This document shows positions 43,495 through 53,020 of a DNA stretch of 64,000 nt, piece after piece (positions within the stretch are counted from its first letter, which is position 1; each line of letters begins with the position of its first letter). Source of the stretch: Candidatus Galligastranaerophilus intestinavium (GTDB lineage Bacteria > Cyanobacteriota > Vampirovibrionia > Gastranaerophilales > Gastranaerophilaceae); NCBI GenBank assembly GCA_018716625.1, contig DVJQ01000049.1:1-64000 (forward strand), written 5' to 3'. The notes under the pieces are model-generated. The model did no database searches, had not been told where the DNA came from, and worked only from the letters and a program-made list of their open reading frames with translations. Both the position numbers and the translations under genes were made by a program.

Positions 43495-44448
43495 TTAAGG
43501 TAAAAATTCTTTAACAATTATTCCGTTTGCACTCACTTCAATTGGTGTTTGTTTTTTTGAAATAAGGTTTACTGAGGCATTGTTTGTATCAAGCCCCCAA
43601 AGTCCCAGAAATATTTCTTTTTTGTCTTTATCCCAAGCAAAGGCTTCTGTTATAACAATGTTTGGTTTTTCTTTGCTAAAGCCTAAGGGTCTTATATCCC
43701 ACCTGTAATTATTTAGCGCAATATGTGAGTTTTTGGCATGGTAATTTTTGATTGTTTCATTTAGTATATCAAACTTTTTTGCGCTCCAATTTGTTTGTTC
43801 TCCTTGCATATAATAAACCCAGACATAGCTTTGGTATATCCCCCTAACACCTGAACCTATTTTTTCTTTTACAAGGAGCATGTCTGATTTTTTTGAAAAG
43901 TCGACGATTGTAAGGGTTGAAAATAAATTTTCTCTAAACTCTTTTGTACCGCTTGAAATTATTGGGATGTGTCTTGTATTTTGAGTTGTCGTATTTAGTG
44001 CTCTTTGCATGCGAGTTACGCCGCTATTTAGTTTTTGGAGGTATATTTCGCTTGATATTTGATTAAAAGAGGGAGAAAAGTAGTATTCACCATATGCCAT
44101 GTACTTAAAATCCGGCGATATTACTCCTTGGCTTCTCATTTCGAGTTTATTTTTTATTTGAGATATATTTATTTCATTTCCGCCTGCACTGACATTGTAT
44201 TTTACGAATTTTTTTGAAGGAGGAAATTTTGGTTTAAAATCTTTATCTTGGGGTTGTTGATACGGAAAAGTTTTTCTGTCCTCAAGGTTAACATTCTTTG
44301 CCTTTTCTCTCCATTCTTCCCAAGTTTGCACCATTGGTTCGCTTTCTTGTCTGTTTTTGAATGAAAAAGGATTTTTAAACTCAAATGCTTGCGCAAATTG
44401 TTTTGTTGAGAGCAAAAAGACAAAAAGCATTAGAAAAACTTTTTTCAT
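43495..44448 (-). CDS. secreted protein, unknown function, in two-component operon
   Basis: A 317-residue protein with a signal peptide (MKKVFLMLFVFLLSTKQFAQ, cleavage near QA-FEF). The mature part is mostly beta, with segments such as GVISPDFKYMAYGEYYFSP and FSTLTIVDFSKKSDMLLVKE. These recall a TolB/WD-type propeller blade (data about a stored run-time state), but no family is certain. It starts two bases after the response regulator gene, so the kinase, regulator and this protein are one operon. Confidence 0.72.
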   Translation of the reverse strand: MKKVFLMLFVFLLSTKQFAQAFEFKNPFSFKNRQESEPMVQTWEEWREKAKNVNLEDRKTFPYQQPQDKDFKPKFPPSKKFVKYNVSAGGNEINISQIKNKLEMRSQGVISPDFKYMAYGEYYFSPSFNQISSEIYLQKLNSGVTRMQRALNTTTQNTRHIPIISSGTKEFRENLFSTLTIVDFSKKSDMLLVKEKIGSGVRGIYQSYVWVYYMQGEQTNWSAKKFDILNETIKNYHAKNSHIALNNYRWDIRPLGFSKEKPNIVITEAFAWDKDKKEIFLGLWGLDTNNASVNLISKKQTPIEVSANGIIVKEFLP

Positions 44449-44450
44449 AT

Positions 44451-45116
44451 TTATACAAGACCTTCTTTAAGGGCTGTTATCGCTGCTTTTGTCCTGTCTG
44501 TGAGGTAGAGTTTTTGTAAAATACTGTGTACATGCGCTTTTGTGGTCGATAAGGATACAACAAGTTTTTGTGCAATTTCCTGGTTTGAAAGTCCATCCAC
44601 AATTAAAGAAAGCACCTCAAGCTCCTTTTTTGTAAGACCGTATTTATTATTTAGACTTTTTGTTTTGTCTTGAGTATTTTCTTTTTGTTCGTTTATACTG
44701 CTTAGGACAACGCGTGCGATTTGAGGATCAAGCCAGCCGGCTTTTTGATTTACCGCTTCAATTGCATTTTTTAGCGTTTTTTCGTCAGACCCTTTCATAA
44801 TATAGCCGTCCGCACCTGCTCTAAGCGCGGCAAAAATATCATCAGAGCTATCTCTTGATGTAAACATAAGTATTGATGAATTAAGTTTTGCTTCTTTAAT
44901 TTTTCTTGTAGCTTCAATACCGTCTATCTTGGGTAAGCCTATATCCATTAAAATTACATCCGGTTTAAGATGTAGTGCAAGGCTAACCCCTTCTTGCCCG
45001 TCTTGCGCTTGTCCTACCAGTTCAAAGTTGGGGGTATTTTCTACAATAATTGCAATACCCATCCTTGCAACCATATGATCTTCAACTATTAAGATTTTTA
45101 TTTTGTTTTCGTTCAT
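44451..45116 (-). CDS. NarL/FixJ-type response regulator
   Basis: A 221-residue transcription factor. The receiver domain (residues 6-122) has acidic pocket E12-D13, phospho-acceptor Asp58 in VILMDIGLPKIDG, and the conserved Lys in YIMKGSDEK. The C-terminal LuxR-type helix-turn-helix (YGLTKKELEVLSLIVDGLSN and EIAQKLVVSLSTTKAHVHSI) binds DNA. It overlaps the kinase gene by 4 bp (ATGA), making a cognate pair. Confidence 0.94.
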   Translation of the reverse strand: MNENKIKILIVEDHMVARMGIAIIVENTPNFELVGQAQDGQEGVSLALHLKPDVILMDIGLPKIDGIEATRKIKEAKLNSSILMFTSRDSSDDIFAALRAGADGYIMKGSDEKTLKNAIEAVNQKAGWLDPQIARVVLSSINEQKENTQDKTKSLNNKYGLTKKELEVLSLIVDGLSNQEIAQKLVVSLSTTKAHVHSILQKLYLTDRTKAAITALKEGLV

Positions 45117-46666
45117 AATAAAACCTTGTCCTCAAGAGCAGCACTTTTAAGACAAAAAGTGAATTTCGAGCCTTTATTCGGTTCGCTTTCAACCCATATT
45201 GTGCCGTTATGCGCCTCGACTATTCTTCTTGAAAGATATAGCCCTAAACCTGTTGAGCAGGAGCGTTTTTTGCTTGTTCCTTGTGAAAATCTTTTGAATA
45301 GTTTTTTCTGGTCATCCTGACTAAGTCCGACTCCATTGTCTTTTACGCTTAAAACAAGGTCTTTACCTGTTTTTTTAGCACAGACGTTTATTTTTGTATT
45401 TTCGCCCCCATGTTTTATTGCGTTGCCCAAAAGGTTTAAAATTACCCTTCTTATCTCATTTTTATCCGCATTTATTTCTATATTATCGCTGTTACAGTCT
45501 ATTTCAATATTGCTTCCGTTTTGTTTGAATAAAATATCAAGCTCTTTGATGCAATCTTTAATCAATTCGTTTATTGAAAATCTTGTTTTACACAGAAATA
45601 TTTTGCCTGCTTCATATCTGTACACCTCAAGTAGCGCATTTGTAAGACCCAGCATATCCTCGTTGCTTTTTTTCATGGCTTCGAGCAGCTCTTTTTGTTT
45701 CTGTGTTGTTTCTCCGAGAGTTCCGTTTAAAATAAAATCTAAACCGCTTATTGCCGCAAGTAAAGGCGTTCTTAAATCATGAGTTAGGGTTGCAATAAAA
45801 TCATCTCTCAGTCTTTCATTTTCTCTTTGGTAAGATACATCTCTTAAAACACCTACAACAAAAGGGTTTGAGCCATCGTTTATTTTTGCAAGACTTATCT
45901 CTACAGGTATTTTAACGTCGTTTTTATAATTTATCAGGCTAAAATCCCTAAGAAAAAGCGGCTCGTTTAGTTTGAACGGGTTTTGTATTCTTTGGTTTTT
46001 TTCATTGATAATCAATTCAAAAAAATTTTTATTTAAAAGCTCTTTTTCTTCAAGACCGAAAAGTTTGCAAGCAGCTTGATTTAGTGATACCAGCAAATTA
46101 TCTTTTTTAAAAGTAACAATTCCGTCCGCGCAGTTTGTGAATATGGCATTCAGTTTTTCCCTACTCTCCCAAAGTTCTTTTGTTCGTTTTTGTACTAAAC
46201 TTTCGAGATTTTTGGAATATTCTTCAAGCTCTGTATTTGCTTTTTTTAATTGTATGATTTTTTCCCTGAGAGCTCTTTTTAAATTTGTTCGCTCTATAGC
46301 GTTTTTTATATTCAAAATTAAATCGTCGTTATTCCAAGGTTTTTCAATATACTTAAATATTCCGACTTCATTTATTGCCTTTATTGCGTTTTCCTTGTCG
46401 GCATAGCCGGTTAAAAGTATTTGAGTTGTTTCTGCCTGCAAGGGTAATTCTTTTATACGGGAGAGAAATTCAATCCCGTCCATTTCAGGCATGATAAAAT
46501 CTGAAATTATAAGCTCGCAAGAGTTGTTTTTCAGATATTCAAGCGCATGTTCAGGATTGTTAAATGTTACCGTATCTCTCAGCCCTTCAAATTTTAAAAG
46601 GGTTGAGAGAGTCTTTGTAACCATAACCTCGTCGTCTACAAGTACAATTTTCCCATTAGTATCCAT
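45113..46666 (-). CDS. soluble sensor kinase: REC-PAS-HisKA-HATPase
   Basis: A 517-residue cytoplasmic histidine kinase with no membrane span. The order is unusual. An N-terminal receiver domain (Asp56 in LIISDFIMPEMDG) is followed by a coiled coil (about 125-165) and a PAS domain (about 170-285). Then come HisKA (FIATLTHDLRTPLLAAISGL, His in the H box) and a HATPase domain (LLGNAIKHGG, DNGVGLS, STGLGLYLSRRIVEAH). The receiver may sense an upstream kinase, making this a relay node. It is cotranslated with the regulator downstream. Confidence 0.92.
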   Translation of the reverse strand: MDTNGKIVLVDDEVMVTKTLSTLLKFEGLRDTVTFNNPEHALEYLKNNSCELIISDFIMPEMDGIEFLSRIKELPLQAETTQILLTGYADKENAIKAINEVGIFKYIEKPWNNDDLILNIKNAIERTNLKRALREKIIQLKKANTELEEYSKNLESLVQKRTKELWESREKLNAIFTNCADGIVTFKKDNLLVSLNQAACKLFGLEEKELLNKNFFELIINEKNQRIQNPFKLNEPLFLRDFSLINYKNDVKIPVEISLAKINDGSNPFVVGVLRDVSYQRENERLRDDFIATLTHDLRTPLLAAISGLDFILNGTLGETTQKQKELLEAMKKSNEDMLGLTNALLEVYRYEAGKIFLCKTRFSINELIKDCIKELDILFKQNGSNIEIDCNSDNIEINADKNEIRRVILNLLGNAIKHGGENTKINVCAKKTGKDLVLSVKDNGVGLSQDDQKKLFKRFSQGTSKKRSCSTGLGLYLSRRIVEAHNGTIWVESEPNKGSKFTFCLKSAALEDKVLL

Positions 46667-46854
46667 ACTTACAGGATAGTTTATTTATTTTCTTATGACA
46701 AATTTTTTACAAAAATATAAATTTTGTTACATAATGGCAAATTTTATTTCTTACGAGTTTTATAGTTTCAGTTAATGAGAATAAAATTTATAAAATTACT
46801 TTACAAATGCTTGTTTTTTAAACATTGAGTGTGAAATAATTTTTATAGGTAAAA

Positions 46855-49173
46855 ATGAACCTTACATTGCAAAAAGTAAATACGGGAAAAGTTTATAAAG
46901 ACCGTGGATTGTCAAAAGAAACTGCGGTTAGCTCGGCTCCCCAAAATGCAAGTATAATTCCCATTTCTTTTACAGGTTCAGGACTTTTTTCTAAACTCAC
47001 AAAGGACACCACGAGTTTTAGTAACTACAATGCACACAAGATTAAGCTTGATGAAATATTTGGTGATGAGTTTTCAAAAATGGAAGACGAGTTGCTTGAA
47101 ATATATCGCAACTTGAATATGAAAAGCAGAATAGTACTTGATGAAACAGGGAAAGTCACTTTTGTTGATGATGGTGTTTTAACAAAACTTTTAAAGAGTG
47201 CATTATATCCGTTTAAAGATTTGTGGCTCGACCTTAGCAGTTGGATGTTAAGAAATCTGGCTAAAGCAAAAAGCGTACCCCCTGTTTCAAACATAGCTCA
47301 AAATGCGCTTAATTCTCCGTTGCTTAAAAAGAGGGCAGATGTAAAAAAAGCTGAAGAACTTTTTTGTATTTTGCAAGGCTCTATGAATGACATAGCAAAG
47401 GAAGAAAAAATATTTTCAAAAATAAAGTCCAACGGTCATCTGGCAGCTGCTGCAAATGAAAATTTGCAAAAATTTGCGGATCACCCTGAAAATGTTTTAA
47501 ATAATATAATTCATGCTGCAAGCAGCGTTAAGGGTAACTATAAAACGGCGGACGAGCGTACACTGAACCGTATTTTTACCGGTCTTGTAAGTTCTACCAT
47601 GGCAGGAATTGATTTTTATAATATTTCAAGAATGCAAAATGACAATGATGCACTTGCAAAAAAATCGCAAAGAAAACGTTTCAAACAGGAATCTTCAAGA
47701 ATTTTGCTAAGTGCCGGTATGACCTTTCTTTCATTGGGTGCGCTTTCAAAATATGCAAACTCTAATAAATATTTTGCGCTCATGACAATCTCGGGTACGG
47801 CTCTTGTTTCTGAAGTTTTGTCAAGGATTTTTAACCACATGCCGCTAAGACCGCTCAGTCCCGATGAAGCAAGAGATTATTCATACCATAAAGCTGCAAA
47901 AAAACATAAGAACGATAATATAAATGAAAAAGCGCCAAATTCGCAATATTTACTAAATTCTCTACCCTCGGTATTTAGTCAATTTGACACATCTGCAAGT
48001 GAGTCCGGTAAAAATACCGGTTTCAAGGGTATCGGTGAGTCCGGCAAGAAAAATGGCGAGAAAACAAGCAACATTTTAAGTTTTAAAAACGTGTTGAGTG
48101 TGTTTGCTATTTTGCTTGCAGCAGGGCTGGGTGTTTGTTTTGCAAGAAGCAAAAGCAAAACAATTGACGGTTTCTTAAATTCTCTAAAACAAGGTCTTGA
48201 TGATGCATATGGCATGATTACCAAAAAAGACTTTGAAGTTGAGTATGAAAAATATTCAAAAATGCTTGATAAAATTGATAATGAGTATAAAATGCACGGC
48301 TTTGCCCAAAAATTTAGGGATGCGCTTTCAGATACAGAAAAATATACAAGAATAACAAAGAATGTAAACGGTAAGGATGTTGAGTTTGTAAAGGTCGGAA
48401 GGGTTGACAAAAAAGTCGTGTCACCCTTATTTAGGGCAATTACATATCCGTTTAGTTTCATGTGGAGTGCAGTTAGTTTTCCTGCAAGATTTGTCAGAAG
48501 TGCGTTTTTGCATGAGTCGCCAAAAGATATTTCAAAAGTTACATCTGACGATTTGACAAGTCTATACAAAATCTTTGATAACGCTTCAAAAAAAGTCGAG
48601 TCAGGTAAAATGACAAACGCTGAACTTGAGGAGTTTATAAAAAGAAAAATAATTATGGGGGCAGAGAATAAAACAGGTAAATCAACCTATAAAAACTCCT
48701 CGCTTGCAGCTATTTCAAGACCTTTTGTAACCCTTATTGCCAGCTATTTCTTTGTAAATGATTATCGTAACGAGGTGCTTATAACCTCGCATGGCGAAGA
48801 TGTGGAAGGTGCAAATGCAGTTGCTAAAGAGCGTGTTATGCATAAAGTTTCAAACTTTTTCTTCAACTCTTTGCTTATGAACCTGTTTAATACGGTATTT
48901 GAAAAAGCCTACCATGGAAGCCTTTTGGGCGCAGGATTGGTCGCTGCCGCTACTGAATTTACAAATGAAAATTTGATACGTAAGTCAATCGGTGTTCCCA
49001 CAAGAAAAATGACTCGTGATGAAATTATTGAACATGACAGGCAAAACCTTGAACGCGATGATTTTTGGGGTAAGTATTTCCGCTTTATGTCCATGTTGAC
49101 AGGCAAAAAGACTATTTCGCAAAAAGCACAGGATGAAGAAAAGAAAAAGCAGCAAAAGAGCCTCAAGGCATAA
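46855..49173 (+). CDS. large lineage-specific membrane protein with F-x-G tag
   Basis: A 772-residue protein of unknown function. Near residue 38 it carries ISFTGSG, and near residue 392 GFKGIGESG. Hydrophobic segments lie near residues 240-260, 285-302, 308-328, 412-430 and 555-580, separated by long basic or polar regions. It has no classical signal peptide and no enzyme motif. The layout (tagged N-terminus, spaced helices, central FKG linker) parallels the 688-residue protein at 8322. A weak AGG precedes the ATG. It is followed at 60 bp by the phosphohexomutase gene, which has its own ribosome site. Confidence 0.8.
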   Translation: MNLTLQKVNTGKVYKDRGLSKETAVSSAPQNASIIPISFTGSGLFSKLTKDTTSFSNYNAHKIKLDEIFGDEFSKMEDELLEIYRNLNMKSRIVLDETGKVTFVDDGVLTKLLKSALYPFKDLWLDLSSWMLRNLAKAKSVPPVSNIAQNALNSPLLKKRADVKKAEELFCILQGSMNDIAKEEKIFSKIKSNGHLAAAANENLQKFADHPENVLNNIIHAASSVKGNYKTADERTLNRIFTGLVSSTMAGIDFYNISRMQNDNDALAKKSQRKRFKQESSRILLSAGMTFLSLGALSKYANSNKYFALMTISGTALVSEVLSRIFNHMPLRPLSPDEARDYSYHKAAKKHKNDNINEKAPNSQYLLNSLPSVFSQFDTSASESGKNTGFKGIGESGKKNGEKTSNILSFKNVLSVFAILLAAGLGVCFARSKSKTIDGFLNSLKQGLDDAYGMITKKDFEVEYEKYSKMLDKIDNEYKMHGFAQKFRDALSDTEKYTRITKNVNGKDVEFVKVGRVDKKVVSPLFRAITYPFSFMWSAVSFPARFVRSAFLHESPKDISKVTSDDLTSLYKIFDNASKKVESGKMTNAELEEFIKRKIIMGAENKTGKSTYKNSSLAAISRPFVTLIASYFFVNDYRNEVLITSHGEDVEGANAVAKERVMHKVSNFFFNSLLMNLFNTVFEKAYHGSLLGAGLVAAATEFTNENLIRKSIGVPTRKMTRDEIIEHDRQNLERDDFWGKYFRFMSMLTGKKTISQKAQDEEKKKQQKSLKA

Positions 49174-49233
49174 AAAAGTTATATTTTTATGTTAAAATAA
49201 TTCCGATACAAAATTGTTACGGAAGGAATAAAA

Positions 49234-51462
49234 ATGAGCAAAGAAAACCCATCACAATTGGAAAAATTGCTGCTTGACGGGGTAGAAAGCAATACGCCCG
49301 AAGATATAAAAACAGATAAAATTTTTGATTATGACAATAAAAATAAATTTACTTTTACTCTTACAAAGGATTTGGTTGAAAAGCTAGAGCTTAGAAAATG
49401 GTTTGATTCTTATAAAAAAGAGGCTATGGTGTCAACTGCGGGTATTAGAGGGCCACAAAATGTTCTATACCCTCATGATACAAGATTTCCGATTAATACA
49501 ATCGGCATAACCCTTGCTACTCTTGCAAAAGCACTTGTTTTAAAAGAAAAATACCCCAATGATGAGTTAATTAAACTTGTAGGTTGTGAGGTGCGATATA
49601 ATTCAAAAACTTATCTTGATATTATTGCACGTATTCAAAGTGCCCTTGGCATAAGAACTCTAACGCCGCTCAACCGTCAAACAATACCAATCTGGCTGGC
49701 TTCTTTTTTAGCTTTTAAGCTTGATTTGGTCGGTGCGGAATATATAACAAGCTCGCATGGTATAAGCGTAAAAAATGCGACAAAAGACTTAAACAACCAA
49801 GGGTCGCAATTTTTGCCGGATGAAAGTATTGAGTTCGTTAATAAAATTGAAGAAATTCTAAACACCGTTGATAAGGATGGTGAATATAGAATTGACTTTG
49901 AGGCTTCTGAAAATGACCTTATTGATGAAAAAACCATGCAAAAGCTAAACAACGGCATAGATTTGTATGTTGAATATTTAAAAAACGGTGTTGCAAATCA
50001 AAAAAACATAGAACTCATAAAAAATTTCGACAAAAAAATCGTCATTGATGCTGTTGGCGGCGCTGCTTATAACACTTTAAGCAAAATTTTGGAAAAACTT
50101 GGTATACAAAAGAATTTTGACTGGCTAAATACTCAGGAAGATCCGTTCTTTCACTCTATCGGAAAGGACATAAAGGACGGTAAATTCTACGATTGGTCGC
50201 TCGATATAACTGTTGTTGCAAAAAACAAAGAGGGCAGGGAGTATTTCCCTGTTGTTGAGTCTTTAAAATATGACGAAAAATTGAAAAACTATCCGATAGG
50301 TACGGTTTGTCTTGTAACAGACCCTGATCATGACAGGTTGAGCGTTGTTCAAATAGAAGATATTAAAAATAAAGCAAAAGTAAACGCTGTCGGGGTTGAT
50401 ACCATTGAGCTTGATAATGAGCGCATTTTGTGTGTCTTTAGTGCAAATCAGGCATTTTTAATGATTATGGACTTTTGGACTCAAATGCTAAAAGAAAGCG
50501 GTGATTTTGATAAGCACAAAAGATTTATCATAAAAACAACCGCGAGCTCAAAGACTTGGGACGAGTGGGCAAAACATAACGGTATTGCTGTCATTAACAC
50601 CCCTGTAGGTTTTAAAGAAATTGCAAATGCGACAAAAAAAATTGAATATCAAATTGAACAGGGTGTTAAAGATATTAAAATAAAAGACATTTTTGCAAAA
50701 ACAATTTCTTTGGGTGATTCTCCAAGAATGATTTTTGGCGGTGAAGAATCAGGCGGTATGATTATTGGCGCACAAGAGATTATAAAATCCCTAAACGGAA
50801 GATGTGCGCTTGCCATGAGAGAAAAAAGCGCTACAGAAGCTATTATTGTTACATCTGCGCTTGTTGCAAGTTTGGATGCTTCCCTGTGGGAGCACTTGGC
50901 TCGTGTTTATGACAAAAATAATATAGTTGCAAAATATGACGTAAGGGAAGATATTGCTTATTACAACGAGTCCGAGCCTAATATAGAAAAATTAAAAGAA
51001 GCAAAAAAACTGGGTGAGGGGCTTAGAACAAAAAATGATATCTTTTATCTTGCTCTAGCAATAGGAATGCTTGAGAATAAAATCACCCTTGAAAATGTTA
51101 AAGAGATTTTATCCTCCACATTTAAAAATTTAGATTTTTCAAATTTGTCGGATGTAAAATTTGTTGGCGATGGCACGTATTTTGATTTTACGGACAAGTT
51201 TGTTGAAATTCGACCATCAGGTACCGATGCAAAGACAAAAGCCTATGCCGGAGGAGCAAACAGAGATGAACTTTTTGTATTTGCAAAAACTCTTGGCAAC
51301 TACAGCGGAGATTTGAGCGAGGAATACAAAAAATATCTGAGCGAAGATTATGTAAACAGTGTTAAAGAAAAGTCCCTTGAGGTATATGAAAAATTTGCAA
51401 GAACAGATGAGGACAAAAGAGAATTTAAAATTCCAAACTACAAAGACACATTTTTGAAATAA
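49234..51462 (+). CDS. phosphoglucomutase/phosphomannomutase family protein, long form
   Basis: A 742-residue alpha-D-phosphohexomutase, longer than the usual 450-600. The four active-site loops are recognisable: the phosphoserine loop EYITSSHGISVK, where TASHNP is usual; the metal loop TDPDHDRLSVV; the sugar loop GGEESGGMI; and the phosphate loop RPSGTDAKTKAYAGG. Extra length sits between the loops. It should interconvert hexose 1- and 6-phosphates for cell-wall or storage sugar metabolism; the preferred sugar is unknown. GGAAGGA precedes the ATG and a terminator follows. Confidence 0.88.
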   Translation: MSKENPSQLEKLLLDGVESNTPEDIKTDKIFDYDNKNKFTFTLTKDLVEKLELRKWFDSYKKEAMVSTAGIRGPQNVLYPHDTRFPINTIGITLATLAKALVLKEKYPNDELIKLVGCEVRYNSKTYLDIIARIQSALGIRTLTPLNRQTIPIWLASFLAFKLDLVGAEYITSSHGISVKNATKDLNNQGSQFLPDESIEFVNKIEEILNTVDKDGEYRIDFEASENDLIDEKTMQKLNNGIDLYVEYLKNGVANQKNIELIKNFDKKIVIDAVGGAAYNTLSKILEKLGIQKNFDWLNTQEDPFFHSIGKDIKDGKFYDWSLDITVVAKNKEGREYFPVVESLKYDEKLKNYPIGTVCLVTDPDHDRLSVVQIEDIKNKAKVNAVGVDTIELDNERILCVFSANQAFLMIMDFWTQMLKESGDFDKHKRFIIKTTASSKTWDEWAKHNGIAVINTPVGFKEIANATKKIEYQIEQGVKDIKIKDIFAKTISLGDSPRMIFGGEESGGMIIGAQEIIKSLNGRCALAMREKSATEAIIVTSALVASLDASLWEHLARVYDKNNIVAKYDVREDIAYYNESEPNIEKLKEAKKLGEGLRTKNDIFYLALAIGMLENKITLENVKEILSSTFKNLDFSNLSDVKFVGDGTYFDFTDKFVEIRPSGTDAKTKAYAGGANRDELFVFAKTLGNYSGDLSEEYKKYLSEDYVNSVKEKSLEVYEKFARTDEDKREFKIPNYKDTFLK

Positions 51463-51464
51463 TA

Positions 51465-51496
51465 AAAACGCCTCCTTTTGGAGGCGTTAATTTTTT
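51465..51496. terminator. bidirectional intrinsic terminator
   Basis: AACGCCTCC (51467-51475) pairs with GGAGGCGTT (51480-51488) over TTTT, with AATTTTTT after it. It separates the convergent phosphohexomutase gene and trxA. Confidence 0.85.
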
Positions 51497-51818
51497 ATAA
51501 AAGTTTTTCTATATTTGAAATAATTGAAGATTTTGGCATTAAGCCTACCATAATCTCTTTTGCTTCACCGTTTTTAAAGAGTAAAAGGCTTGGCAAACCG
51601 CTTATTTGGTATTCTTTCGCGGTTTTTAGATTTTCATCAGTGTTGATTTTTACAACTTTTAATCTGCCTTCAAATTCCGAAGCAATTTCGTCTAAAAGCG
51701 GGCCCATTTTTCTGCAAGGACCGCACCATGGCGCCCAAAAGTCAACAAGTGTAAGACTTTCGCTCTTTAGAACTTCAGCTTCAAAAGTTGCATCAGTTAT
51801 ATCTTTAGCATTACTCAT
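51495..51818 (-). CDS. trxA: thioredoxin
   Basis: A 107-residue thioredoxin with the redox site WCGPC in TLVDFWAPWCGPCRKMGPLL and the cis-Pro in YQISGLPSLLLFKNGEAKE. It reduces protein disulfides in the cytoplasm. AGGAG lies about nine bases before the ATG. It is divergent from nth and sits among oxygen-defence genes. Confidence 0.96.
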   Translation of the reverse strand: MSNAKDITDATFEAEVLKSESLTLVDFWAPWCGPCRKMGPLLDEIASEFEGRLKVVKINTDENLKTAKEYQISGLPSLLLFKNGEAKEIMVGLMPKSSIISNIEKLL

Positions 51819-51865
51819 TGTTTGTTTTCTCCTTTTTTACGTATTATAATCACAATTATCATTAT

Positions 51866-52522
51866 ATGCAAGTTGCCAAAATGGATATAGATAATATTAT
51901 AAAAAATTTAAAAAACGATAATAAAACAAATGCCGTAAAAAGAACAGAATTTGTCGAGTTTATGGAGAAGGCGGCCGATCCTTATATTGTTTTGATTTGT
52001 TGTATTTTAAGTTTAAGAACTAACGATAAAACAACTTATCCTGCAGCCATGCGAATGCTTGAGCTTGGCAAAACTCCGCAGGAGATTATGAATATTGAAT
52101 ATGAAAAACTGAGCAATGCTATTTATCCTGTGGGGTTTTATCAGAATAAAGCCCGTCAAATTATTGATTTATCAAGAGAAATTGTTGAAAATTATAATTC
52201 AAAAGTTCCTGATACTATTGAGGAGCTTGTTAAGTTTAAGGGTGTCGGCAGGAAAACGGCAAATTTGGTTTTAGCCAAGGGTTTTAACAAACCCGCAATA
52301 TGTGTGGATGTCCACGTTCATAGAATTTGTAATCGTTTAGGCTATATAAAAACAAAAGACCCGCAAGAAACAGAGTTTGCCCTTAGAGAAAAATTGCCAA
52401 AAAAATATTGGATTGATTTTAACACGCTGCTTGTTACTCATGGGCAAAATATTTGCAAACCTCAAAGACCTTTGTGTGACAAGTGTTCTATAAATAAATT
52501 TTGCAAACAAATAATAAAATAA
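51866..52522 (+). CDS. nth: endonuclease III
   Basis: A 218-residue DNA glycosylase/AP lyase for oxidised pyrimidines. It has the helix-hairpin-helix ELVKFKGVGRKTANLVLAKG, catalytic Lys and Asp in that region and CVDVHVHRICNRLG, and the iron-sulfur cluster motif C-x6-C-x2-C-x5-C at the C-terminus (ICKPQRPLCDKCSINKFC). The start may be ATG 51866 or ATG 51881; no Shine-Dalgarno precedes either. TATAAT at 51845-51850 gives at most a leader of a few bases for 51866. Confidence 0.93.
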   Translation: MQVAKMDIDNIIKNLKNDNKTNAVKRTEFVEFMEKAADPYIVLICCILSLRTNDKTTYPAAMRMLELGKTPQEIMNIEYEKLSNAIYPVGFYQNKARQIIDLSREIVENYNSKVPDTIEELVKFKGVGRKTANLVLAKGFNKPAICVDVHVHRICNRLGYIKTKDPQETEFALREKLPKKYWIDFNTLLVTHGQNICKPQRPLCDKCSINKFCKQIIK

Positions 52523-52539
52523 GGGGCATATTGCCCCTT
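52521..52539 (-). terminator. intrinsic terminator at the ferritin stop
   Basis: AAGGGGCA (52521-52528) pairs with TGCCCCTT (52532-52539). On the minus strand the T-rich TTATTTTATTATTT follows, so it mainly ends ferritin transcription; the ferritin stop lies in the stem. Confidence 0.65.
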
Positions 52540-53020
52540 AGTCTTTGTTCAGCTCTCTGTCCATTGCCTCAAGAGTACAGCTGCACTCGTCAAAGGCTTT
52601 TATTTTCTCTTTTAATACTCTGAATTTTTCTTCTTCTTCAAGTTGTTCTTCAACAAACCAATTCAAAAAGTTCATTGTGGCAAAGTCGTCTGTTTCTTTT
52701 GCGTTTTTGTATAGAGTGTGTATTCTTGTGCTTATCATTTTTTCATGCTCTATGGCATCTTCAAGCACATCTTGAGCATTTACCCAATCAGTATCAGGTG
52801 CTTCAATTTTCTGATAAGTAATTTTTTTATCTCTTAACAGCAAATAATCATAGATTTTTTGCGCATGTTCAAGTTCTTCTTTTGCTTGGTTTTTCATAAA
52901 TTTAGCAAAACCGTCCATATTTATTTCGCTAAAATATGTAGACATTGCAAGATATAAATAAGCGCTGTAAAATTCAAAATTTATCTGTTGGTTTAAAAGT
53001 TCGTTTGTTTTATTGTCCAT
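52538..53020 (-). CDS. ftnA: bacterial ferritin (non-heme)
   Basis: A 160-residue four-helix iron-storage protein. Ferroxidase-site residues are visible in LNQQINFEFYSAYLYLAMST, KNQAKEELEHAQKIYDYLLL and WFVEEQLEEEEKFRVLKEKI. It stores iron as ferric mineral and limits Fenton chemistry. The ATG at 53020 is chosen because GGAG lies about eleven bases upstream and the family N-terminus starts there. It overlaps the end of the desulfoferrodoxin gene by 11 bp, so the two are cotranslated. Confidence 0.94.
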   Translation of the reverse strand: MDNKTNELLNQQINFEFYSAYLYLAMSTYFSEINMDGFAKFMKNQAKEELEHAQKIYDYLLLRDKKITYQKIEAPDTDWVNAQDVLEDAIEHEKMISTRIHTLYKNAKETDDFATMNFLNWFVEEQLEEEEKFRVLKEKIKAFDECSCTLEAMDRELNKD

